The translations under genes and the position numbers were made by a program. DNA of 64,000 nt from assembly GCA_026018925.1 (NCBI GenBank), contig JAKSZU010000009.1, positions 33,092,583-33,156,582 of the forward strand, given 5' to 3'. Each line of letters begins with the position of its first letter. Position 1 is the stretch's first letter. The notes beneath the pieces are model-generated. The model worked only from the letters and a program-made list of their open reading frames with translations. It was not told the origin of the DNA and did not search any database. Source of the DNA: Tupaia tana. Its lineage: Eukaryota; Chordata; Mammalia; Scandentia; Tupaiidae. Of this stretch, positions 35,936 through 50,683 are shown piece after piece.

Positions 35936-37045
35936 TGAAGCAGGAGCTTTAAACCCCTGGCTGGAACTTCAGCTCCTACCTCCAGCCAAGCTCTCACTGA
36001 AGCCTCTGGGGCTCTCCAGACTGGGAGGCCTTTTGAACTCTCACACAGCTCTAGGGGCAGGTTCTTCCACAGGGCGTCCTACTCGCCCTACCGGGAAGCT
36101 AATGCAGGGCAGTGTAGAAAAACGCATGGGTGCTCCAGGTGAACGGGAAAGGTGAGGGGAGCAGGCTGGGCAGAGGAGCAGCTGCCTAGAGCCTTGCCAA
36201 ACTCAGCCCTCCTTCCCTGGAGAGGAAACAGATTTGCTGGTTGGAACAGCCCAGGCCCAAGCCCACACCTCCCACACACAGACCGGCCAGAGCCCTGGGC
36301 CCTTCTCTGCTCCTGGCCTGGACTAGGGCCATGTGCCCGCACTCACCCAAGAGAACATGGACCCTGCACCTGAACGTGTTACCCGGTACTCTGTGGGGCC
36401 CTTCCAGAGCATTCTGAGGGGTGGGTAGGCTGGGCCACAGTGAGCGTGGGTCCGGTCCTCAGGAGCCCCACAGGCGGACCTGTGGCAGGTAACCGGCACT
36501 GCTCCTGGGCTTCCTGATGCATCCTGCCGCTGCGCTGTCTGCAGGGAGGTGACAGGGCGGGCACCATGCTTGCCCCACCTGTGTGTGTGTGGGGGGGGGG
36601 TTGTATCAAGGATGCTCACTAGAATGCCTGGAGACCCTTGCCGGTCCCTACTCTCTGAGCGTCTTCTTGAATTGAGGAACACCCAGGAGAGGCCTCTAGG
36701 CAGGGGTGGTCTACACCAGAGTCCAAGAAGAGGAGATGACGCTGAAGCCGGGGACTTGCTCATTCTTCAGGACTCCCCACCTTGGGCCTCAAATTCTGTT
36801 TTTTTTTCCACATGCGTTCCTTTCCGTCATGTTCATTCCCTCTGTTTCTTTCCCTGACTTCCTCGTATCCTCATTCTCACCCTATCACCCCCTCCTTTAT
36901 TCTTTCCCTCTTCCCCCCCCCCCACCCCGCTCCTCTTCTCCCACCCATGCCTAGCAAGGCTGACAGATGGCTCTCAGTGCGAAGCCCAGGCCACACGCTG
37001 ACAGTCTCTCCTTGTGCAGGGAGCCCAGTCAGCCAGGACATAGGA
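35936..37045. other. GC-rich spacer, no gene found
   Basis: About 1.1 kb of GC-rich unique sequence between AKAP14 and NDUFA1, with a G9 run at 36592 and a C10 run at 36914. No frame with recognisable similarity. It could hold regulatory DNA. Confidence 0.4.
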
Positions 37046-37428
37046 GGGGTCCTTGAAAAGTTCATGGGAAATATGAAGACCTATGCATGAACTTCAAAAA
37101 TTTTTTGCATCGGGAACCAGCAGTTAGCGTAATGGCTATGTCGCTGGACTCCCACGTAGTCAACCACGGTTCGCGTCCCGGACCTGGTGGCTTAAAACTC
37201 ACGCCGGGCACGTGTGCATGCGTACCCAAGATCCCAAGAGGAGAATGGAGAAGGGATTGCGGCGTGACCATGCCCCCTGGGGGGTGATTTCTCGCTTTCT
37301 GTCTCTCTGTCTGTCTCTGTCTGGCGAGTGTACGCGCCCTATAGCGAAAATCTCTCCAAAAAAAAAATTTTTTTTTGCATCGAAATAAACTCGTACTTTA
37401 CATTTTCCCATGAACTCTCTGAAGTCCC
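37046..37428. mobile_element. Palindromic DNA transposon split by a SINE
   Basis: The left end GGGTCCTTGAAAAGTTCATG pairs with the right end CATGAACTCTCTGAAGTCCC. The interior is ATTTTTTGCATCGAAATAAA once the SINE is removed. Likely a mariner-like MITE of about 130 bp. Confidence 0.7.
37113..37366 (+). mobile_element. Long-form SINE, young GCGTCC-type
   Basis: AAATTTTTTGCATCG at 37098-37112 recurs, with a longer T-run, up to 37382. B box GGTTCGCGTCC. Confidence 0.92.
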
Positions 37429-37687
37429 CACTTCTCTTTTAAGTACCTGTAAAGTGTGGCGGTGGCAGGGATTGTGGGAAAGACAAGGTTCCCACCTTCA
37501 GTGCACCTAGAATCTAGAAAGTTGGGGAGATGGGGCACACGAGAGGGTAACTACCACGTCAAAGCAAAGGGCAGTGCAGTGCTTCCGGACTCCGAATCCA
37601 AGGCATGTTGGGTGTGGCTGAGTGACATCACTTCAATGGTAAAGGCTACCACACTGCCTTGGGAAGGGGGAAAAAGTGCTAGGTGCC

Positions 37688-37854
37688 CGGGGCCGGAAGG
37701 TGGCGTGGTGGTTAAGGACGCTGGGCTCCCACATGGCTGACCGTGCTTCAAGTCCTAGACTTGGCAGCTTGCTTTCTCACTTTCCCTCTCCCTCTCTCTC
37801 TGGTCAAATTAAAATAAGTAAACCTAAGTAAAATAATTTTTAAAAATAAGAAGG
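37688..37854 (+). mobile_element. Short-form SINE with target duplication
   Basis: AAAAAGTGCTAGGTGCC at 37671-37687 and AAAAAGTGGTAGGTGCC at 37855-37871. Confidence 0.92.
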
Positions 37855-38011
37855 AAAAAGTGGTAGGTGCCAAGGCCATGCTCAAGCTGAGGCCCCTCCT
37901 CCAACAGTAAGGGCACAGACCTATGTACTGCAGTGGTCTGGCCTAGCTGAGTCATGATGTTTCAAAGACCTGGAAGAACATTCCAGCCATCCTTGTGTAC
38001 AAGGCACTATT

Positions 38012-38336
38012 CAGGGGTCTCCAGCCTCCAGGACACAGACTGGTACTGGTCATTGGCCTGTTAGGAACCGGCTGCAGAGCAGGAGGTGAGTGGCAAACAA
38101 GTGAACTGTCCTCAGTTTATGGCCACGCCCCATCCCTTGCATTACTGCCTGAGCTCCGCCTCCTGTCAGATCAGTGACAGCGTTAGAGTCCCAGAAGAGC
38201 CCAAACCCCACTGTGAACTGTGCGTGCGAGGGATCTACGTCACACAGTCTCATAAACCATCCCCCCCTCACCCTTGGTCTGTGGAAAAGTTATCTTCCAT
38301 GAAACCAGTCCCTGGTGCCAAAAGGTCAGGGTCCAG
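38012..38336 (+). mobile_element. hAT-type non-autonomous DNA transposon
   Basis: Left end CAGGGGTCTCCAGCCTCCAG; inside CCTGTTAGGAACCGGCTGC, TGAGCTCCGCCTCCTGTCAG and GTGAACTGTGCGTGCGAGG; right part CCCTGGTGCCAAAAGGT. This is a well-known mammalian hAT MITE layout. Confidence 0.75.
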
Positions 38337-38559
38337 GGTTGTACATGACCAAGATTTGGTGGCAAAACTGTCACTCTGGGGGCTGAATGTTTGATGGTGA
38401 TGCCTTGATTTGATATTCAGGTCCACAGATATGCTCCAGTGAGCTGCTCTCATAGGCGCCAAACAAAAACCCCCAGGTTGCCTTTAAGACCTTTCCAACT
38501 TCACTCCAAATGCTAAGTTCTTGGAGGTAAGAGAAAAGCATGGGCTTCTAGGGGATGAG

Positions 38560-38809
38560 TTTGTTTTGTTTTGTTTTAGAGATTTTTGCTGTAAGGTACG
38601 TGCACTCACTGGAGAGACAGACAGAAAGCGAGAAATCACCCCCCGGGGGGATGGCCACGCCACAATCCCTTCTCTTCCATTCTCCTCCTGGGATCTTGGG
38701 CATGCACGCATACGCCTGGCATGAGGTTTAAGCCACTAGGTCTGGGACTTGAACCGTAGTTGGCTACGTGGGAGTCCAGTGATGTAACCATTATGTCATC
38801 TGCTGGTCC
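38560..38809 (-). mobile_element. Long-form SINE
   Basis: Reversed copy with TTTTG-unit tail and head ATCTGCTGGTCCC. Confidence 0.88.
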
Positions 38810-39142
38810 CGTGGCTGGGCTGTTTTCTGGCCTCCAGAAATGAAGTATATTAGGCTAAGAAGATGTATGACTATGTCTGACTAGCCCTATTTATTTTCTT
38901 CATATATATATGAAATCTGCTGAATAAAGCAAACACTTCCCAGCTATGTGGCAGGTGGCCCACAGGGGACCCTAACCACCTGGCCCCTTATGTGTATGAT
39001 TTTACAAGCCTCAGTTGCCTTCAAGTTTTTTTTTTTCCCCCCAGTGATAAAGCTACATTGGGTAGGTCGCTTAATCTTGTGTAGTATATTAAAAAAAACA
39101 AACAAAACCCAGAAACGCCTGATTTTTCTTTTTCATTTTAGT

Positions 39143-39148
39143 TTTATT
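39143..39148 (-). terminator. NDUFA1: NDUFA1 polyadenylation signal
   Basis: TTTATT on the plus strand is AATAAA on the minus strand, about 110 bases beyond the stop at 39261-39259. It predicts a short 3' UTR ending near 39125. Confidence 0.65.
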
Positions 39149-39258
39149 TAGTACGATTACAGAACACACTGCATGCTACATAACGCACTGTATAAACCTT
39201 CTAGCATGGGTAGATGACCATAACTGAGTTATTTTTCATCAATCAGGAAACTGCTTCT

Positions 39259-44734
<5,476 letters not shown>

Positions 44735-44759
44735 GCTTCCCCTGATTCTCAGATCTTAA

Positions 44760-44765
44760 AATAAA
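44760..44765 (+). terminator. RNF113A: RNF113A polyadenylation signal
   Basis: AATAAA lies only 26 bases past the stop codon, with a T-rich stretch after it, so the 3' UTR is extremely short. Confidence 0.75.
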
Positions 44766-44923
44766 TATTTTGTTATTTTGGAAGCCTTATTTTGTGTCCT
44801 TCCTTTTTAGGGGAAATAACAGAAAAGGCGAGTAGTGAAGTAGGGTCCTGGATTAAAAGCGTTAAGGTAGGTGTAATCTGGATTTTTAGCTCTGGGATAA
44901 ATACTTCACCTGTATATCCTTTC

Positions 44924-45023
44924 NNNNNNNNNNNNNNNNNNNNNNNNNNNNNNNNNNNNNNNNNNNNNNNNNNNNNNNNNNNNNNNNNNNNNNNNNNNNN
45001 NNNNNNNNNNNNNNNNNNNNNNN
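44924..45023. other. Assembly gap of exactly 100 N
   Basis: One hundred N bases lie between RNF113A and UPF3B. A round 100 usually marks a gap of unknown true size, so the distance between these genes is not fixed by this sequence. Confidence 0.95.
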
Positions 45024-45182
45024 GGGTGTGCTTCCTCTCCCTGCCCTATCATTATTAAAAATCAGTAAAAATGAATACATATGTCTAAAAACACAGTAAC
45101 CAATGAGTTAATGAGAAAATCATAATGAAAATCATAAAAAAGTTAAAACAGAATAATAATAAAATACATACATATTGGGGTC

Positions 45183-45444
45183 AGGACCAGCAAATAGTGT
45201 AATTGTTTCACTGCTGGACTCCCACTTATCTGACTGCATTTCGAGTCCCAGACCTGGTGGCTTGAAACTCAAGCCAGGCACTGGTGCGTGCTTGCCCAAA
45301 ATCCTGAGGAGAATGGAGGAGAGGGGATTGCAACATGGCCATCCCCCCCTGGGGGTGATTTCTGTCTCTCTGTCTCTCTCTCTGTCTTTCCAGCGTGCAC
45401 ATGCACTCTCTGGCAAAAATATAAATAAAACTCTCAAAAAAAAA
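45183..45444 (+). mobile_element. Long-form SINE
   Basis: Head CAGGACCAGCAAATAGTG, B box TTTCGAGTCCC, ending CTCTGGCAAAAATATAAA. Confidence 0.85.
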
Positions 45445-45447
45445 TGT

Positions 45448-45696
45448 TGGGCTGAGCACCATATCACAGTGGTAAAGCACTGTGTATTTGAAGTCAGATC
45501 CCATATGGTTCACTGAGGTTCAAGTCCTGACCCTGGCTGCTTCAGAGACACATTGGAAGCATTGTGTGCACATGCCCCAAATCCTGATGAGATGGAGAAA
45601 TGAAGGAAGAAGGATTGTGGCATGGCCATGTTCCATTGGCAGGTACTTTCTCTCTCTTGCAAGCACATGTGCCCTCTGGCAATTAAAAGTAAACAA
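45448..45696 (+). mobile_element. Older SINE subfamily copy
   Basis: Head GGGCTGAGCACCATATCACA with GTGGTAAAGC, and GTGCCCTCTGGCAATTAAAAG end. Confidence 0.75.
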
Positions 45697-45698
45697 AA

Positions 45699-45958
45699 TG
45701 GGGGCCAGCAGGTGGTGTAGCGGTTAAGGTGCTGAACTCTCACATGGCCAACCACAGTTCGAGTCCCAGACCTGGTGGCTTGAAACACACTGGGTGCATG
45801 TGCATTCATGCCAAAAATTTCAGGAGGAGAAGGGATTGTGGTGTGGCCATTCCCTCTGGGGATGGGGGGGGGGGTGGTGATTTCTCATTTTCTGTCTCTC
45901 TTTCTCTGAAGAACACATACCCTATGGCAAAAACCTTTAAATAAATAAACAAAGAAAT
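45699..45958 (+). mobile_element. Long-form SINE
   Basis: Head GGGGGCCAGCAGGTGGTG, G-rich expansion (GGGGGGGGGG) in the middle, AAAT-type tail. Confidence 0.87.
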
Positions 45959-46054
45959 AAATACAAACGAAAAGCATGAGGGCCCAGTTGTGCTGTTGCA
46001 GGCAATCGTATGCCACTGTGCAATACTGGAGCCATATGGAAAAGTCTAGGGTTC

Positions 46055-46308
46055 TTTTTTGATTTTTTAATTGCCAAGAGGGTGAGTGCAATCATGAGAA
46101 AGAGAGAGAAGCACATGGTCAAGAGGGTGAGTGCAATCATGAGAAAGAGAGAGAAGCACATGGTCATGTCACAGTCCCTTTTCCATTTCTCCCTCCTGTT
46201 GAAATCTGGGGTACCCACGCCAGAGCAGAGATTCAAATCGGTATGGTCAGCCATGTGGGATCCAGCTCTCTTAACCACTAGAACCACTAGGCTATGGGGC
46301 CAGACCTG
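46055..46308 (-). mobile_element. Older SINE with internal 45-bp tandem duplication
   Basis: Reversed copy ending TATGGGGCCAG. The segment 46075-46119 is repeated exactly at 46120-46164. Confidence 0.8.
46075..46164 (+). repeat. Exact 45-bp tandem duplication
   Basis: The unit starts CAAGAGGGTGAGTGCAATCA and ends GAAGCACATGGT. The two copies are identical, which points to a recent event or an assembly duplication. Confidence 0.93.
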
Positions 46309-46337
46309 TTTTGTTCTTCTTTATGAGGTTCTCTCTT

Positions 46338-46589
46338 TTATTTTTTTTCAGAGATATTTTGGTTATAGGGTGTGTGCGCTCACCAGAGTGATGGAGACAG
46401 AAAGTGAGAAATCACCCTCCAGAGGTAATGACCATGCCTTAATCCCTTCTCCTCCATTCTCCTCTTGAGATTTTGGGCATGCACACACATGTGCTCAGCG
46501 TGAGGTTTAAGCCACTGAGTCTGGGACTCGAACCACGGTTGACTATGAAGGAGTTCAGTGGGATAACCATTATACTATCTGCTGGTTCT
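46338..46589 (-). mobile_element. Long-form SINE
   Basis: Reversed copy from GATATTTTGGTTATAGGGTG to ATCTGCTGGTTC. Confidence 0.87.
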
Positions 46590-46596
46590 TTAAAAC

Positions 46597-46665
46597 ATAT
46601 ATATATATATATATATATACACATACACACACATATACATATACATATATATACATATATATATA
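46597..46665 (+). repeat. (TA)n-(CA)n-(TACA)n microsatellite
   Basis: About 70 bases of TA, ACAC and ATAC units between two reversed SINEs. Confidence 0.9.
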
Positions 46666-46812
46666 ATTATCTATTTATTTTATTTGTTATTATTATTTAT
46701 TTTTTAATTTGACCAGCAAGAGACAGAGAGAAAGGGTGAGAAAGCAAGCCACCAAGTCTGGGATTCAATTTGTGGTCGGCCATGTGGAAGTCCAGCACCA
46801 ACTGCCGGCCCC
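46666..46812 (-). mobile_element. Short-form SINE
   Basis: Reversed copy with an AT-rich tail and head ACTGCCGGCCCC. A small deletion removes the A-box side. Confidence 0.82.
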
Positions 46813-46837
46813 CTTCTTTAAGAGGTTTTTTTGCCTG

Positions 46838-47095
46838 TTTTTTTTTTTTTTTTTTTTTAAAGAGAGATTTTTGCTACAGGGCGCATGCTTTCACCAGAAG
46901 GACAGAAAAGCGAGAAATCACACCCCCTCCAGAAGGGTTGGCCACACTGCAATTTCTTCTCCATTCTCCTTCGGGAATTTTGGGTATGCATGCACATGCG
47001 CCCCACGTGTACTTCAAGTTGCAGGGTCCAATACTTGAACTGCAGTCACCCACATAGGAGTCCAGCACCACAACCACCATGCCACCTGTTGGCCT
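46838..47095 (-). mobile_element. Long-form SINE
   Basis: Reversed copy with about 20 T and head CCACCTGTTGGCC. Confidence 0.87.
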
Positions 47096-47337
47096 TGTTA
47101 TGTCATTATGTCCATCTTCTATTGCTTCCTGTCATGTCACCAGCAGACATGAGGAATAACTGCTAAACACATTTTATTACAATGTTACAATGCTTACCCA
47201 ATGGGAACCCACTTCAAATAATTACACTATGTAAGCCTCCTTTGTAAGCTGAAATCCAAAGTTCTCAAGTATATCTTTAACTTGGCTAATTCATAAAATA
47301 AAATGTTACCCTTTCCCTCACAAATATTAGAATCAGC

Positions 47338-47660
47338 ATCCCTAGGTGGCATAGTGCTTGCACAGATGGATCCTACATGGTTGACTATGCGGTTCAAGTC
47401 CCTGACCCTGTGACTTGAGAACCACACCAGGCATGTGCACATGTGTGCCCAAAATCCCAAGAGGAGGATGGAAGAAAAGGACTTACAGCACGGCCATCCC
47501 CTTTGGGGGTTATTTCTCACTTTTTTTTCCTCTCTCCCCTGTGGGACATACAGGGTCCCAGACCTGGCAGCTTGCTTTCTCGCTTTCCTTCTGTCTTTCT
47601 GATCAACCTCAGAAAAATAATGACAATGAATAAAATTAAATTAAAAAAAAATCATTCCTT
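47338..47660 (+). mobile_element. Long-form SINE joined to a short-form 3' part
   Basis: A long-form head and body (CCCTAGGTGGCATAGTGC...) runs to 47545. It then switches to GGTCCCAGACCTGGCAGCTT and a short-form end, GATCAACCTCAGAAAAAT. It is a composite or a truncated second insertion. Confidence 0.7.
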
Positions 47661-47728
47661 AAAAAAATTAAAAAAGGATGATGGAAATGAAAAATGAATC
47701 TCATACATTTGGGTCATATTACTCTTTT

Positions 47729-48012
47729 TTATGTTATTATTATTTTTTTCGGAGAGGTTTTTGCTATAGGGCGTGTGCGCTCGCCAGACAGAGAGAGACA
47801 GAGAGACAGAAAGCGAGAAATCACCCCCCAGGGGGGATGGTCACGCCGCAATCCCTTCTCCTCCATTCTTCTCCTCCATTCTCCTCTCGGGATCTTGGGC
47901 ACGCACGCACACGCGCCCGGCGTGAGTTGTAAGCCACCAGGTCCGGGACGCAAACCGCGGTCGAGTACGGGAGTCCAGCGACATAGCCATAACGCTAACT
48001 GCTGGTTCCCCC
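47729..48012 (-). mobile_element. Long-form SINE, young, with 15-base internal repeat
   Basis: TCATATTACTCTTTT at 47714-47728 and TCATATTATTCTTTT at 48013-48027. TTCTCCTCCATTCT is doubled near 47860-47885. Confidence 0.92.
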
Positions 48013-48400
48013 TCATATTATTCTTTTAAGTATCAGTATCTTGTATGTTTATTAAGTATCTGTGAACCCTTAATTAAGAAAGATAAATTCTAAAGCCTTT
48101 AAAAGTATAATACACTTTAGATTTAATAATAGAAAAAAGCCGTTCCCCTGGTGAAGCGGGTTTGGGTAATACTGAGGTTAGCTGAGGAAAGTTAGGCAAA
48201 GTAGAGCCCACACAAGCTATTTCTCGGTGCGAAACCTACTAAATTTTCCAATTAAAAAGATTCAGTTTACTTAGAAACTAGAAGTGGCTTACATCTAAGA
48301 ATCTAAAATATACGTGTAACTTAAAAAAAGAAGAAAACAATAGAAACAAGGACCGTCAGATAGGGCTTTAGAACAGCTGACCAGACGCGGGCAGCTGCTT
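48013..48400. other. Spacer before the UPF3B promoter
   Basis: AT-rich unique sequence without a recognised feature. GC content rises sharply from about 48360 into the promoter. Confidence 0.4.
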
Positions 48401-48420
48401 TGCATGCCGGGATATGTAGT
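48401..48420 (-). promoter_or_regulatory. UPF3B: ZNF143 (Staf)-type site in the UPF3B promoter
   Basis: The minus strand reads ACTACATATCCCGGCATGCA, very close to the ZNF143 consensus ACTACAATTCCCAGAATGC. Such sites are common in promoters of housekeeping genes. It lies about 330 bases before the UPF3B start codon. Confidence 0.7.
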
Positions 48421-48440
48421 CCAGAAGAGTAGTTTGTAGT

Positions 48441-48450
48441 CAAGATGGTG
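48441..48450 (+). promoter_or_regulatory. UPF3B: YY1-like site in the UPF3B promoter
   Basis: CAAGATGGTG matches the YY1 core AAGATGG and sits just downstream of the ZNF143-type site, a frequent pairing at mammalian promoters. The assignment is by motif only. Confidence 0.45.
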
Positions 48451-48589
48451 GAGTTGCTAATGACGCGCGAAGGAGGGGCCTCGAGGGAGTCTGGGCCGCA
48501 AGGGGATTGGCCGACGCGGGACTCAGCAGGCGGGAAGTAAAGACCAGGTGTTAAAACCTTTCCATTGTGGGAAGCCGAACGCGCGGAAG

Positions 48590-48599
48590 TCTCGCGAGA
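48590..48599. promoter_or_regulatory. UPF3B: TCTCGCGAGA palindrome in the UPF3B promoter
   Basis: A perfect copy of the palindromic TCTCGCGAGA element bound by BANP at CpG-island promoters of essential genes. It lies about 150 bases before the UPF3B start codon, where a core promoter element would be expected. Confidence 0.7.
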
Positions 48600-48611
48600 T
48601 CCTGGCGAGGC

Positions 48612-48616
48612 CCAAT
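48612..48616 (+). promoter_or_regulatory. UPF3B: CCAAT box upstream of UPF3B
   Basis: CCAAT in the context GGCCCAATGG, the preferred NF-Y surround. A second one, inverted (ATTGG), occurs near 48505. Both lie in the GC-rich region before the UPF3B start. Confidence 0.5.
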
Positions 48617-48751
48617 GGAACGCGGAGAGTGGCTTATCACTAGGGGCATTTGTTGGGGGCGGAGCCTTGACTGGAGCTGGCCGCGAGTCGTAGGTGCCCG
48701 GCGTAACGGCGTTTAGGCCAAACGGCCGCTGTGAGGAGCGTAGCCGTGGCC

Positions 48752-50652
48752 ATGAAGGAAGAGAAGGACCATAGGCCGAAGGAGAAGCGAGTAACTCTGT
48801 TAACACCCCCCGGGGGCCTCAGGCAGCAGCGGTGGGGCTTCAGCAGACATCTCCAAGGGGGAAGATAAGCAAGATCGCAACAAGGAGAAGAAAGAGGCGC
48901 TAAGCAAGGTGCCAGCCGGCAGTTGGTCGGGGAGGAGGGCGGGACGGGTCTGCCGCTCCTGGAGGACGGTTGGGATTGGGGCTGCCCTCTTCCTGTCCTA
49001 GGTTCTCCTCCTATCTCTTCGCCTGAGTGAAGATCACTTCACCCAGATTCATCCACTAGCCCCAATGGGGGAAACCGTCCGGGCCACACTCCTGGGTGGT
49101 GGTGAGGAAATAGGGGACTCCCCAGACAAGAAGGGTTTGTGTCAGAACTGCGACATGATAATGGGATGGGGGAGCGGTATTAAAGACAACGAGAAATGAA
49201 AAGTTTAATTGGGGAGAATTACTAACTAGTGAAGGGGACATTAGGTGTGGGAGTAGTTTGTGGTAAGAATCGGAGAGGAGAGAGCGTAGGGGAGATTAAT
49301 GGTGGTGGTGGGGGGGCAGATCGAAAGCATCTACTTTGAGAGCATTTGAATTTCTTGTAATCGTTACAGTTTTGAATTCTTTCAGCCGAATGGGCTGGAA
49401 TGTTGTATTAGGAAACCTACAAACGACGAGTTGACCTGCTTACTAATTTCTTGTCACTAGATGTGTCGAAAAATGGGTGATCAAAAATGACGTGTAAACT
49501 GGGGGGCCGGGGGCTGCCGGTTACAATCAGAACCTGAGATTTTTCCTTGCTCCTAGAGTGTTTTGTTGTTGTTGTTTGTTTCTTTCTTTCTTTCCCTCAA
49601 ATTTTGCTAGTGTGTGCTTGCTGGAGAAACACAGAGAGAAAGAAAGTGAAAAATCACCTTCCAAGGGAGATGGCCATGCCCTGTTGCTTCTCCTCCATTC
49701 TCCTCTTGGGATTTTGGATAAGCACACACACTGTGTTTTTCAAGCTGTCAGGTCCAGAACTTGAACTGCGTCGTCAGCCATGTGGGATCCAGCTGCCTTA
49801 ACTTCCATGCCACCTGCTGGCCCTTCAAGAGTTTTTAAAAACCACTGTTAGGAGGGAAAGGAGGGGGAGAAGAAAAAAAATAAAGGTTACTATTAAAAAT
49901 AGTAACCTTTTGACTAGTCCTGAGCACTGGCTGCACAAGAATATGTTCTTTTGGGGTTTTATAAGTGATCTCGTATTTTAAAGCCCAGTTTTCTTCAGGA
50001 ACTTGGATTCTTTCAGGTGTGGCAGTAAATTTGTATTAATTTTATTTTCCTTATTCATTTAAGGTGGTAATAAGAAGATTACCTCCCACCTTGACCAAGG
50101 AGCAGCTTCAGGAGCATCTCCAGCCTATGCCTGAGCATGATTATTTTGAGTTTTTTTCTAATGATACTAGGTAAAAGAAAAAGGGGGGGGGAGTAAACGG
50201 AAAAGGTTTCTTCCATTCTTTTAATCCTGCTAATATTTTTCCTTTGATTTTTAAACTCTCTTTAATATAAACATACTTGCTATTCATGTATTTTGGTCAT
50301 ATTACCCCTTGCAAATATCAGTGCAAGTGCATTTACATAGTTGCTTTCCTCTCCGCAGTCTGTATCCTCATATGTATGCCAGGGCATACATCAACTTTAA
50401 AAACCAAGAGGACATTATTTTGTTCAGGGATCGCTTTGATGGTTATGTGTTCCTTGACAATAAAGGTGAGTCCTTGTAACTGAACTAGAAGGGGAGTTTG
50501 TCATTTGTATATTTAAGACAACATGTGCAGGCTAGCAGGTAGCATGCTGTTTATGGTGCTGGACTGCCACATGGTAGACCCCAGTTTGAGTCCCGGACCT
50601 GGCAGCTTGCTTTCTCACTTTTTCTCTCTTTCTCTGTCTCTGGTTAAATTAA

Positions 50653-50683
<31 letters not shown>

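Noticed and set aside
35341..35952. Plus-strand frame of 203 codons with poly-Glu and poly-Ala
   Set aside because: It is the translation of two SINEs and a triplet repeat tract, not a gene.
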